Of a stretch of DNA of 64,000 nt, positions 17,226 through 26,087 are shown in pieces. The stretch is from assembly GCA_963665975.1 (NCBI GenBank), contig OY762508.1:868001-932000 (forward strand). The letters run 5' to 3'. Under the pieces are notes generated by a model, which saw nothing but the letters and a program-made list of their open reading frames with translations, did not search any database and was not told the DNA's origin. Every line of letters begins with the position of its first letter. The stretch's first letter is position 1. Made by a program: the position numbers and the translations under genes. Source of the DNA: G963665975 sp963665975 (GTDB taxonomy: Bacteria; Bacteroidota; Rhodothermia; Rhodothermales; Bin80).

Positions 17226-17503
17226 TAGACGCTTCCCGCTTCGATCCCGGATTTCTTCGCGCCCGTCGTGAGGCCATCATCATCCTGACCGCCTGGGCCG
17301 TATGTCTCGTCTGGACCGTCGGCTACTGCGGAATCGCAGGGTACGCCAACGATTCCGAAGCGATAGCCCTCCTCTTCGGCATGCCGCGATGGGTAGTCTG
17401 GGGCATCCTCGTTCCATGGATCGCCGCCACACTGTTCAGCGCGTGGTTCAGCCTCTGCCATATCGCTGTCGAAAGCGGCCACTCGCAGTCAGATGGGCAA
17501 TAA
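17222..17503 (+). CDS. YhdT/DUF997-like small membrane subunit of SSS symporter
   Basis: 93 residues beginning at an ATGA overlap with the RidA stop. There are two membrane helices (about 20-40 and 60-82) separated by a loop with FGMPRWVVWG. The pattern, two helices with a cytoplasmic basic N-terminus (RARREA), matches the YhdT/DUF997 family that lies beside PanF-type sodium symporters. Its last 11 bases overlap the start of the symporter gene. It is probably the short subunit of that transporter. Confidence 0.75.
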   Translation: MIDASRFDPGFLRARREAIIILTAWAVCLVWTVGYCGIAGYANDSEAIALLFGMPRWVVWGILVPWIAATLFSAWFSLCHIAVESGHSQSDGQ

Positions 17504-19385
17504 CTCCTCCCTGCTCCTCTTCGTCGGCTACACACTGGTCGTACTGGGGCTTGCATGGGTTTCTCATCGCACGCTGGCTCGCAAGGCCTTTCTGAGCGAG
17601 TACTTCCTGGGAAGTCGTGGCCTTGGCCTTGTTGCGCTCACTCTGACATTTGGCGCGACGAGCGCGTCGGCAGGGTCCTTTGCAGGCTTTCCCTCACTCG
17701 TGTATGCTCACGGGTGGATTCTCGCCCTGTGGATTGCGAGCTACATGATCTTCCCACTGTGCGGGATGGGCCTGCTGGGCAAGCGCCTAAACCAGGTGGC
17801 GCACCAGACGGGCGCCATCACGGTGCCGGATGTGCTGCGCGAGCGATTTGACAGTCCGGCGCTGGCCATTGTCGCCACGTTGCTCATGGCCGGAATGCTA
17901 ACTGTGTATCTCATTCCGCAGTTTACGCTGGCCACACTGATCATGGAACAGCTCCTCGGCAATGCCGCCCTGTTCCAGAAGGCCGCCATTGGCCTGACGC
18001 AGCTGCTTGGCAATGCGATGCCGGGCAGCGTGAGCGCGGAATATACCCTGGGCCTGTTACTCTTCGCTGTCCTTGTGGTAATCTACACCACCTTCGGAGG
18101 CTTCCGCGCTGTGGTTTGGACGGATGTCTTGCAGGGCTTTGTAATGATTGTCGGCGTCATGGTAATGCTGGTGCTTGCCCTGTCCCAGGTCGGTGGCCTT
18201 GCAAACGCCACACGATCCATGAACGCAATGATTCCACCGAAGGTGGGCGAAGTGATCTTTGAAGCAGACGTACCGGCACCCGAATCCGGTTACTATATCC
18301 CGGCCGATACCTGGTTTACGCTTCCGGGCAATCGCCTATTTCGCACTAATCAAAGCGCCATCATCCTGCCTGGCGGCACGAGCTCCGCCGCGGTAAAAGT
18401 GGTCGAAATCATCACACCCGACGAAATTGCCGCCATAACAGCACGCCTCCCTGAGACCACGCTCCCGCCCCTGGTGCATCCACGCTTGCAAGTGCTCACC
18501 GAGTACGCGCGCGGCGCCGGCCAGCCGGGAACCTATGTCCGCGCCCCTGGGCCCAGCGTCGACAATGCCGACGGATTCCTGCCTCTCGGGCTCGCTGTGT
18601 CCTTCTTTGCTTTCTGGGCTCTTTCCGGCACCGGGCAGCCCGGCAACATGGTCCGCCTGATGGCTTTTTCCAAGACGGTGACGCTCAAGCGCGCCATCGC
18701 CTCCCTGAGTGTTTATTTTGCGCTGATCTACTTTCCGCTCGTCATCATTTTCTGTTGCGCTCGCGTGCTGGCGCCGGGCCTTGACCAGACGCCGGATCGC
18801 ATCATGCCCGTCATGGCCTACCTATTGGCCGACGGCGCCCACATCCCCTGGCTTGCTGGCCTGCTAATAGCCGCTCCCTTCGCCGCAGCCATGTCGACCG
18901 TAGACAGCTTCATGCTCATGATCACCTCCAGTATCGTGCGCGACGTATACCAGCGCAACTTGCGTCCGCAGGCAAAGGAGCAAACGCTCAAGCGTATGAG
19001 CTACATGTGCACAATCGTCATCGGAGTCATTGCGACCGCCGGAGCACTATACCCACTACAATTCCTCCAGTATCTGATCGTGTTTACGGGAGGCGGGTTG
19101 GCCGTGGCCTTCCTGGGGCCCATGGCGCTGGCCTTGTATTGGCCGCGTTTTAATCGGACAGGCGCGCTCGTGACCATGCTCGGGGGCTTCCTTGCCTATC
19201 TCAGCCTGTACGTTGCGGGATTTATCCTGTACGGTAATGCCGTTCCCGTGCGCCCTCTCGGGCTTGATCCCTTGATCTGGGGCTTCGCAGCCTCGCTGCT
19301 CTTCGCGATAGTGGGAACGCTCACTACAGCCCCGCCTCCCGAGCGACTCGTACGCAGGTTCTTCTACAATCCGAATTCGGATTAG
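17493..19385 (+). CDS. Sodium:solute symporter (SSS family), long form
   Basis: 630 residues, about 13 membrane segments. The N-terminus has SEYFLGSRGLGLVALTLTFGATSASAGSF, with the SSS AYFLGSR-like motif and the broken TM1. A polar insertion of ~120 residues at about 255-375 (PPKVGEVIFEADVPAPESGYY to APGPSVDN) is longer than usual and probably extracytoplasmic. It shares an operon with receptor, lipoprotein, dipeptidase, RidA and a YhdT-like subunit, so amino-acid or pantothenate-like uptake is inferred. Its stop overlaps the convergent M20 hydrolase gene by 4 bp. Confidence 0.9.
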   Translation: MGNNSSLLLFVGYTLVVLGLAWVSHRTLARKAFLSEYFLGSRGLGLVALTLTFGATSASAGSFAGFPSLVYAHGWILALWIASYMIFPLCGMGLLGKRLNQVAHQTGAITVPDVLRERFDSPALAIVATLLMAGMLTVYLIPQFTLATLIMEQLLGNAALFQKAAIGLTQLLGNAMPGSVSAEYTLGLLLFAVLVVIYTTFGGFRAVVWTDVLQGFVMIVGVMVMLVLALSQVGGLANATRSMNAMIPPKVGEVIFEADVPAPESGYYIPADTWFTLPGNRLFRTNQSAIILPGGTSSAAVKVVEIITPDEIAAITARLPETTLPPLVHPRLQVLTEYARGAGQPGTYVRAPGPSVDNADGFLPLGLAVSFFAFWALSGTGQPGNMVRLMAFSKTVTLKRAIASLSVYFALIYFPLVIIFCCARVLAPGLDQTPDRIMPVMAYLLADGAHIPWLAGLLIAAPFAAAMSTVDSFMLMITSSIVRDVYQRNLRPQAKEQTLKRMSYMCTIVIGVIATAGALYPLQFLQYLIVFTGGGLAVAFLGPMALALYWPRFNRTGALVTMLGGFLAYLSLYVAGFILYGNAVPVRPLGLDPLIWGFAASLLFAIVGTLTTAPPPERLVRRFFYNPNSD

Positions 19386-20812
19386 CGGCGGTAATCAAGA
19401 GGCGGCAGGCGATCTCCGAGTAGCGCACGATAGGCGTAATCTGGTCCCCGGCGTTTGTCAAACTCCGTGCGTGCCGCTTCCAAAAGACTGGGATCGCTGT
19501 AAAGATCTAAGGCCGTCATCGCCAACGTCTTAGCCGCCAAAACCATTCCCTTTGCGCCGATGGACATCCCGCCAGCCGCCACGGCCTGCCAACTGTGCGC
19601 AGAGGTGCCCGGCACCCACGTGCTGGCATAGAACCCGACCGTCGGAGCCACCCAGCTCACGTCGCCTACATCGGTAGACCCCAAAGTCGTTCGGGGCGCG
19701 AAGGGTTGCGTGGTCCGCTCGCTTCCGAGGTCACGAGAGGGAGACTCAATTGTCTCGCGAATAGCGCGCGCGAATGCCGTCTCCTCCTCGGAATAGGAAA
19801 CGCCACTCAAGCCTTGCAGATTGGCGTGCACGGCCCTCGCCAGGGTTTCGTTCGGCAAGACGCTGTGATTGCCATGGATGATTTCATAGTCGACCTCAGT
19901 GCCGGTCCCCAGCGCGGCGCCTTCAGCCGCCTTGACAACGCGGGCAAAGAGATTCTCCATGATGTCCGCATCGGAATGCCTAACGTAATAGTACACCTCA
20001 GCAAAGTCAGGGACTACGTTGGGTGCCAGACCTCCCCGCGTGATCACATAGTGGATGCGAGCTTCGGATGGTACGTGCTCCCGGAGCAAGTTCACCATCA
20101 GGTTCATCGCCTCGACACCGTCCAGCGCCGAGCGCCCGCGTTCGGGTGCGCCGGCAGCGTGCGTCGCATGGCCGTGGAATCTGAACTTTGCCGACCGGTT
20201 GGCCAGCGTCGTTGCCGGACTCGCGTCGTTCCGGTCACCGGGGTGCCAGTGCAGCACCGCGTCGACATCGTCAAATAGCCCTGCGCGCACCATGTAGACC
20301 TTGCCGGAGCCGCCCTCCTCTGCCGGGGTCCCATAGACGATGATCGTCCCCGGACCGCCCTGCTCCTTCAGGTAGTCCTTGATCGCTACCCCGGCGGCGA
20401 CAGATGCCGTGCCGAACAGGTGATGCCCGCACGCATGCCCGGCGCCGTCCACTACCCGTGGGTGCTTCTTGGCTGTTGCCATCTGGGAAAGACCGGGCAA
20501 GGCGTCGAATTCCGCCAGCATGCCAATGACAGGCGCACCCGAGCCGTACCGGGCGACGAATGCCGTCGGAATACCCGCGACTCCGGCTTCGACTGCAAAC
20601 CCCTCACGCGCCAGCTCCTCCTGCAGAAGCCGACTGCTCTTCTCCTCCTGAAAGCCCACCTCCGCCCATTCCCATAGTTGATGCGCCACGGCCGCATAGG
20701 CATCCGCACGTGAATCCAGGGCAATAGCAACTTTATCCTTGCCACTGTTCTGGGCCCTTCCGGGGGCTGCCAGGAATACTACCAAGCCTAGTAGGAGAAT
20801 AACACGCTTCAT
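19382..20812 (-). CDS. Exported M20-family amidohydrolase (AbgB/hippurate-hydrolase-like)
   Basis: 476 residues with a signal peptide (AAPGRAQ). The M20 metal site is present: AEFDALPG, DGAGHACGHH, PAEEGGSGK (catalytic Glu pair) and HWHPGD, with the dimerisation domain from about residue 215. AbgB-like members split N-acyl or p-aminobenzoyl amino acids. The signal peptide places it in the periplasm. It is the last gene of a five-gene minus-strand operon with nitrilase, TIM-barrel isomerase, SDR and dehydrogenase. The substrate is unknown but an amide or N-acyl bond is expected. Confidence 0.9.
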   Translation of the reverse strand: MKRVILLLGLVVFLAAPGRAQNSGKDKVAIALDSRADAYAAVAHQLWEWAEVGFQEEKSSRLLQEELAREGFAVEAGVAGIPTAFVARYGSGAPVIGMLAEFDALPGLSQMATAKKHPRVVDGAGHACGHHLFGTASVAAGVAIKDYLKEQGGPGTIIVYGTPAEEGGSGKVYMVRAGLFDDVDAVLHWHPGDRNDASPATTLANRSAKFRFHGHATHAAGAPERGRSALDGVEAMNLMVNLLREHVPSEARIHYVITRGGLAPNVVPDFAEVYYYVRHSDADIMENLFARVVKAAEGAALGTGTEVDYEIIHGNHSVLPNETLARAVHANLQGLSGVSYSEEETAFARAIRETIESPSRDLGSERTTQPFAPRTTLGSTDVGDVSWVAPTVGFYASTWVPGTSAHSWQAVAAGGMSIGAKGMVLAAKTLAMTALDLYSDPSLLEAARTEFDKRRGPDYAYRALLGDRLPPLDYRR

Positions 20813-20832
20813 TGTTCTGTCAGATTGAAGGG

Positions 20833-21654
20833 TTAGTCTTGCAATTCACGCCATGCCTCTGCGTATACCGATGCCGGAAAGCCAAGATAGCCCGGATACT
20901 CCGTCCGTGCGCGTGCCACGCGCGCCAGGTCGAGGGTTACCACTGATACCGCATCCCCTGATTCCAGCATCGGCTTTCCGTCCGGCGCCACGACGAGCGA
21001 TGGTCCGCCAATCGCCACTCCGAATTCGGGGCCGGGCCGATTCACGGAAACGACAAAGCTGCCCGTGGTGAGCGCGAGCGCCTGATACACAAGACGCCAT
21101 TCTTCGTAAGAGGCCGCTGATGTACAGCGCGGCGCCAGGATGACCTGTGCTCCCTGGGCAGCCAGCACGTGTCCTCCCACCAGGCGATTCGCGTCGGAGC
21201 AAATCTGGATACCCAGAGCCGGCCCCAGGTTCCGGAGAACACGGGGAGCCTTGCGACCCGGCTGGTAATGATTCTCCTCCCAGAACCCTGGCTCCTGTGG
21301 CAGGTGCACCTTTTGGTAAGTCGCCACGGTCCTTCCGACACGATCGATCAACAGCGCGGTGTTGGTTCTCACCCGTGTCTGTGGGTCGCGTATAATCGCA
21401 CCGCCCAACAGTGCGATACCAACGCGGGCGCAGGTTGACGCCTGGAGCTCCTGACGAGGCCCTCCCGGAGGCTCGGCATCCGTATCAACGGCCTGCGGCG
21501 TCGCCATTGACCACGGGTTTAGCGGTAGCTCAGGCAGGACGGCAAGCGCTGCGCCGCGGCGTCTGGCCTCAGCGAGGCGCTCGTGGAGGCGACCTCCTTC
21601 CGGATCGTCATGGAAGACATCGTGAATCAGGGCAACCGTATACTTTTCGTGCAT
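20833..21654 (-). CDS. Nitrilase-superfamily carbon-nitrogen hydrolase
   Basis: 273 residues. The catalytic triad of the CN hydrolase fold is visible: Glu42 (LPELPL), Lys115 (YQKVHLP) and Cys152 (GIQICSDANR). There is no signal peptide. Family members hydrolyse amides, carbamoyl groups or nitriles. It lies between the TIM-barrel isomerase (12 bp upstream) and the M20 amidohydrolase (20 bp downstream), so two amide-cleaving enzymes occur in one operon. The exact branch (omega-amidase, carbamoylase) cannot be told. Confidence 0.88.
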   Translation of the reverse strand: MHEKYTVALIHDVFHDDPEGGRLHERLAEARRRGAALAVLPELPLNPWSMATPQAVDTDAEPPGGPRQELQASTCARVGIALLGGAIIRDPQTRVRTNTALLIDRVGRTVATYQKVHLPQEPGFWEENHYQPGRKAPRVLRNLGPALGIQICSDANRLVGGHVLAAQGAQVILAPRCTSAASYEEWRLVYQALALTTGSFVVSVNRPGPEFGVAIGGPSLVVAPDGKPMLESGDAVSVVTLDLARVARARTEYPGYLGFPASVYAEAWRELQD

Positions 21655-21666
21655 GCATACTCATAG

Positions 21667-22575
21667 TTAGGGCCAGTGCGCGCGGATCCTGGCACGGAGG
21701 AACGCTGCGCTGCGCGCGAGTTGCTCCATGCCGTCCATACCGTCTTCAATGCTGATCCAGCCATCGAACCCCTCCTCACGCAGCATCTTGAAGATGGCGT
21801 CATAGTCATTTAGTCCCTGTCCTATTTCGCCGTGCGCCAGCCGCGCGGCATAGCCGGTTGCGGTTTCCTCCCTCCTCAGATCATCCACGGTGCCATGCTT
21901 GAGATATCGATCACTGGCATGCATCGTCACTACGCGACGCTTGACGTGGCGTAGCCACTCCAACGGGTCATCGCCGGCCAGGATTGCATTGGAGGGATCG
22001 AAATTGACGCCAAAATTCGGATGGTCGATCCGGTCCAACAGCTCCAGAAATACGTCCAGGTGCTGCGCAAACTCCGGATACACCCAATAGTGGTCCTTGT
22101 AATGGTTCTCCAGAACAAGCGTCACCTGTCTTTTCGCGGCGTAATCCAGGCATTCCTCAATGGCGGCGACCACCAGTTCAATGCCCACATTGCGCGGCAC
22201 ATCCGGGCGCCGTTGCCCGGAAAGGACGCGGCAATACTGTCCGCCGAGTGCAACCGTCATGTCGATCCATCTGCGCTGCCGATTGACGCTTATGCTGCGG
22301 AAAGATGCGTCCTTGTGGCAAAAGTCAGGTGAGCAGCACAGCATCGGCATCGTAAGCCCTGCCTCCTCCACCAATTCGCGATATACACTCCATCCATAAG
22401 CGTCCTGGAGGTCGAGGAAACCCCCGTAGAATTCTACGCCGTCTACCGGTAGCGTCGCTGCAAGCTCGATCCATTCGCGGAGCGACATGGCGCCGCTCAT
22501 ACAGAGCTCGTCCATGAATGCCTTCGGAAAGACTGCAACCTTCGGCCGCATTAACGCGCTTTTGTCCACTGTCAC
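21667..22575 (-). CDS. Sugar phosphate isomerase/epimerase-like TIM barrel (cytoplasmic)
   Basis: 302 residues without signal peptide. Barrel landmarks are DGVEFYGGF, LENHYKDH, FGVNFDPSNA and VVTMHASDRY with GWISIEDG at the end; metal ligands are the Glu, Asp, His and Glu of these strands. This makes it the only one of the four such proteins here that stays in the cytoplasm. The start overlaps the SDR stop by 4 bp; Met9 is an alternative. It sits in the operon with two dehydrogenases, so oxidise-isomerise-oxidise steps on a sugar or inositol-like compound are a reasonable inference. Confidence 0.85.
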   Translation of the reverse strand: MTVDKSALMRPKVAVFPKAFMDELCMSGAMSLREWIELAATLPVDGVEFYGGFLDLQDAYGWSVYRELVEEAGLTMPMLCCSPDFCHKDASFRSISVNRQRRWIDMTVALGGQYCRVLSGQRRPDVPRNVGIELVVAAIEECLDYAAKRQVTLVLENHYKDHYWVYPEFAQHLDVFLELLDRIDHPNFGVNFDPSNAILAGDDPLEWLRHVKRRVVTMHASDRYLKHGTVDDLRREETATGYAARLAHGEIGQGLNDYDAIFKMLREEGFDGWISIEDGMDGMEQLARSAAFLRARIRAHWP

Positions 22576-23354
22576 GGGATCACTTCCTTTGGAGGGTTAC
22601 GTCCTATCATGGGATACTGCTCCAGCTCTACTACCGAGCCGCTCACAGGGCGTGATGCATCGCTCAACCAGAATATCGCAGCGGCGGCAATGGTTTCTGG
22701 CATTACGAGCGATCCCGATGGACTCACCACGGATGGCAGGCGCTCCGGCCAGTCCTCCGGCAGGCCATCGGCCAGTTTTAATCGGTACTCATTTGGCGTA
22801 AGCACCCATCCCGGATTGATCTGGTTTACCCGAATGCCGTAGTCCGAGTGCAGCGCGTCACCCAAATTGCGCGAGAGCGTCATCAGTGCGCCTTTGGAGA
22901 CGCTGTACGCCAGAAGGGGCGGCTCTCCGCAGTAAGCGTTGATCGATCCGATGTTCAGCACACATCCGCGTGCCGCCGCCAACTGTGACAAGCCCGCCTG
23001 TATCAGAAGCATGGGAGCCCTGACGTTGACAGCTAGCACGGCGTCGAACAGTGTGGCGTCGGTGGTCTCGATATTGGACCGGGGAATGTAGGCGGCATTA
23101 TTGACGATCCCGTCCAGTCGACCGAATGCTTGCACGGCGGCCTCCACGATTCGTGCAGCGGCCCTAGGATCCTCCAGATCATCAATGTGCACGGCGGCGG
23201 CTGGCGCCAACTCTTCCGCCGTGTGCAGGGCTCCCTCCCGGTCCCTATCCGTGATCAAAACCCGTGCTCCTTCTTGTACGCACCGGTGCGCGATTGCACG
23301 GCCGATGCCACCGGCGCTCCCGGTAATGATGATTGCCTTGTCCTTTAGTTGCAT
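22572..23354 (-). CDS. Short-chain dehydrogenase/reductase
   Basis: 260 residues from ATG 23354; the longer in-frame start lacks family support. The classical SDR motifs are TGSAGGIG at 11-18 (cofactor binding), NNAAYIP near 86 and the catalytic YSVSK, preceded by the Ser in LNIGSINAY. An Asp after beta-2 (ITDRDREG) favours NAD. It starts 19 bp after the medium-chain dehydrogenase and overlaps the TIM-barrel isomerase by 4 bp. It probably oxidises a hydroxyl of the same compound as its neighbours. Confidence 0.9.
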   Translation of the reverse strand: MQLKDKAIIITGSAGGIGRAIAHRCVQEGARVLITDRDREGALHTAEELAPAAAVHIDDLEDPRAAARIVEAAVQAFGRLDGIVNNAAYIPRSNIETTDATLFDAVLAVNVRAPMLLIQAGLSQLAAARGCVLNIGSINAYCGEPPLLAYSVSKGALMTLSRNLGDALHSDYGIRVNQINPGWVLTPNEYRLKLADGLPEDWPERLPSVVSPSGSLVMPETIAAAAIFWLSDASRPVSGSVVELEQYPMIGRNPPKEVIP

Positions 23355-23373
23355 GCTGGCCTCGTCGTCTGTT

Positions 23374-24405
23374 TCATGTTCCGTTGTGCAAAGGCCGGAG
23401 TACAGCCTTGACAATCCGCCCGTGGTGCATGGCTTCGAACGCGCTCCGCCACTCTTCCAGGGAGTATATTCCTCCTATCAGCGGTTCGAGTGACAAAGAT
23501 CCGGACGCAAGCAGACTCAAGACAGATTCCCATATCGGATAATTGTGACTGAAGCTACCCCGCAATGTTATTCCCTTCTGGATCAGTGGATCGAGGGAAA
23601 ACCCCGCCGGTTCCGATCCCCACCCTACTTTGGTAATCCAGCCGGCGGGACGCACGATGCGCAGCGCCGTCTCAAGGGCCTGCGAGACGCCGGCGGCATC
23701 GATTACGCCATCACAACCCAGCCCATCGGATGCTGTTGCCCATGCCGTCGGATCGCCGACGAGGGGTATTAGTCCATACTGCTCCGCAATAGCAAGCCGA
23801 ACCTGATCACGCTCCAGCCCAACAATCGCCACGGTGGCACCCTGTAATTGGGCCATCACACCGCACAGGATGCCAATCGGACCCGGGCCGAGAATGACCA
23901 CACGTGATCCGAGCGTTATCGTGGAATGATGCACCGCCGCATTGTACGCGACGCAGCATGGTTCCGTGAGTGCAGCGTGCGTGAATCCTATACCGTCCGG
24001 CAGACGATGCAGGCAGCGCGCTGGCACGCGCACGAAGTGTGCCATAGCACCGTCTACGCCATACCCAAACCCGAGGCGAGACACGTCAAGGTTATACAAA
24101 CCGCGACGTGTCATCGGCGAGTGTGGATTGATAACCGCTGCCGTTTCACTGACCACACGATCTCCTTCGCGGAAGGTGGTCACGTGTGTACCTGTGGCTG
24201 CAACGGTACCGGCAAATTCGTGCCCAAGAATGACGGGATAGTTCACCGGCCACCCGTGCGTGCCCTGCCACTGGTGTACATCAGAGCCGCATACCGATAC
24301 GGCCTGCACTGCCACCAATACATCATCCACCCCAATTGCAGGGCGCTCCACGGTGCGCAGCGCGACCTCGCCCCTGGCATAATTGACAACAGCGGACATG
24401 TTCAT
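23374..24405 (-). CDS. Zinc-type medium-chain dehydrogenase lacking structural-zinc cysteines
   Basis: 343 residues. Catalytic-zinc ligands are Cys39 (CGSDVHQW) and His62-Glu63 (GHEFAG). The sorbitol-dehydrogenase frame is easy to follow through ETAAVINPHSPMTRRG LYNLD, yet the four cysteines of the structural lobe that normally occur there are replaced. The Rossmann site is LGPGPIG. It is the first gene of the minus-strand operon (dehydrogenase, SDR, isomerase, nitrilase, M20). A second dehydrogenase lacking the lobe lies at 1129-2127. Confidence 0.9.
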   Translation of the reverse strand: MNMSAVVNYARGEVALRTVERPAIGVDDVLVAVQAVSVCGSDVHQWQGTHGWPVNYPVILGHEFAGTVAATGTHVTTFREGDRVVSETAAVINPHSPMTRRGLYNLDVSRLGFGYGVDGAMAHFVRVPARCLHRLPDGIGFTHAALTEPCCVAYNAAVHHSTITLGSRVVILGPGPIGILCGVMAQLQGATVAIVGLERDQVRLAIAEQYGLIPLVGDPTAWATASDGLGCDGVIDAAGVSQALETALRIVRPAGWITKVGWGSEPAGFSLDPLIQKGITLRGSFSHNYPIWESVLSLLASGSLSLEPLIGGIYSLEEWRSAFEAMHHGRIVKAVLRPLHNGT

Positions 24406-24614
24406 ATTGCAGAGAAGACACGTCAGGTTAGGGGGTTAGGCAATCCAAGGTACGATAGCGGAATGTTTCGAAAGACGCTTCAATAATCTTGCCTGCGTAT
24501 TCGGGATGGGGGTTGCCCAGAACGCGCTCCGCACCCGGACCGCTGATTTGCCAGATGCTTTGGAACACGCTTTTTGCCCTACGGTAGAGACTGTTCGCTC
24601 AGGCGCACAAGATA

Positions 24615-26087
24615 ATGCCGGAACACAGTTCTCTACGACGCGATCAGGCGTCACCCTGGACGCGGCGACATTTTCTGCAAGCCGCCCTCGCTGCATCCGC
24701 GGCTTCGCCGCTTATATCCTGCTCGGATCTTGGATTGGACAGCAAGGAAGAAAAGCCGCTGTTTGACGGTCCGACGATCGACGAAGATGGGTTTATCGAT
24801 TTTAATGCCCGGTACTACGACGCCGCCCTGGATCCTGTCACCAAGTTGCCGCACAACTCCATACGGGACGGCGTCCTGTCCGGAGAAACGGACCCAATCG
24901 CCATTGCCTATCGTCTGCAATATCTGGTCACGCAGGCTGTGCATGCCGCGACAATCAACACCATGCTTGACCACCTGCTCGGTGCGCAGATCGACGCGCG
25001 GCCGCCCAGGAATTATCGCAATATGCTGCCACGCCTGGCTTTCAAACAGGACGGCACCGGAATAGAGCCTGCCACGCAGGCATACTCCTTTACCGAAAAT
25101 GCTCTGTTGTCCTCGCGTGTGGCCATGGCAGCCCAAGCATTCAAGGGCACGGGAATCGAAGACAAGGCGCTCACATTTCTGGACAAACAGAAGGCTGGAT
25201 ACAACCGGGTATTTGCCCAGGCGGACAGTGGTTTCTTACCTGTGTTCGGCCATGCCGGCCTATTCGGCGTAGACCCGGAAGGTATTAATCTACTTTTCGG
25301 TGGCTATTATGGCGCGGTCGCGTTTGTGCTCAGCTACTTTATTGGAGGAACCACTTCAATTGCAGATCCCGCCGTCGGCACGAATTCGTGGCAAGCGATG
25401 ATTGACGCCCAGAATACGTATGCCGGCATGCATGAAGCCTCCACCAAGGCTGCGGTCACTATTCGAACCCCGCTGGCGCGCAATGGTGGCGGCCACCAGT
25501 TTTTCCACGCACTCCTCGCAGTAGCTCCTGATGCTCTCACGCCCTCCATGTCCGGGGCGCTCTACAATGCACTTTTTTCATACCTCGATGCAGCCGTGTA
25601 TGATCGGGTTCCGGGGATATACTCTGCGGCCCCCAATGCGCGTGGATTCCTATATGACAACGGATTGAACAGGCTGACTGCACGCCAGCGATCACACGGC
25701 TCTCAGGAACGGATCGTAACGGCAGACGCGCTGGCGGCGGCGATGCGCCTCTTTCCGGAATCTTCTGATGAGCGTCTCATCTTGCGAGGCTGGATTGGTC
25801 TTTTTGCCTCTGTATCCGGCATGGCCGGAACACACGGATACTATAGTGGAATGACCAAGCAGGGCGAACCAATCCTTGCAATGTTCGCACGCCAGAACGG
25901 AGCGATGATCTTGTACAAATCGGACGCCTGGCGCTTTCTTGATGCTTTTCTCCAAGAGCGCGGCCGACCGACCATGCGTGAGCTCTTCGGTCGGATTGTG
26001 CTGACCTACGACGGTGCTCCCATCCAACGAGTTGACTCCATGCTTCCATTGCCACCGCGACAGGAGCGCCTGTTCACTGCTCGTTAG
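24615..26087 (+). CDS. Tat-signal lipoprotein of unknown family
   Basis: 490 residues. The N-terminus has TRRHFLQ and an alanine-rich segment ending LISC, so it is probably a Tat-exported lipoprotein anchored in the outer or inner membrane. The body is alpha-helical with aromatic- and glycine-rich loops (GGGHQFFHALL, FGHAGLFGVDPEG, TRQRSHGSQERIV); it could be an alpha/alpha toroid like glucoamylase-type or GH144-like proteins, but no diagnostic motif proves this. It diverges from the 24405 dehydrogenase (209 bp apart) and its 3' end overlaps the decarboxylase gene by 14 bp. I do not recognise it. Confidence 0.7.
   Translation: MPEHSSLRRDQASPWTRRHFLQAALAASAASPLISCSDLGLDSKEEKPLFDGPTIDEDGFIDFNARYYDAALDPVTKLPHNSIRDGVLSGETDPIAIAYRLQYLVTQAVHAATINTMLDHLLGAQIDARPPRNYRNMLPRLAFKQDGTGIEPATQAYSFTENALLSSRVAMAAQAFKGTGIEDKALTFLDKQKAGYNRVFAQADSGFLPVFGHAGLFGVDPEGINLLFGGYYGAVAFVLSYFIGGTTSIADPAVGTNSWQAMIDAQNTYAGMHEASTKAAVTIRTPLARNGGGHQFFHALLAVAPDALTPSMSGALYNALFSYLDAAVYDRVPGIYSAAPNARGFLYDNGLNRLTARQRSHGSQERIVTADALAAAMRLFPESSDERLILRGWIGLFASVSGMAGTHGYYSGMTKQGEPILAMFARQNGAMILYKSDAWRFLDAFLQERGRPTMRELFGRIVLTYDGAPIQRVDSMLPLPPRQERLFTAR

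Noticed and set aside
24436..24696. Minus-strand frame of 86 codons overlapping the Tat lipoprotein start
   Set aside because: Lies mostly antisense to a well-supported gene; no family pattern.
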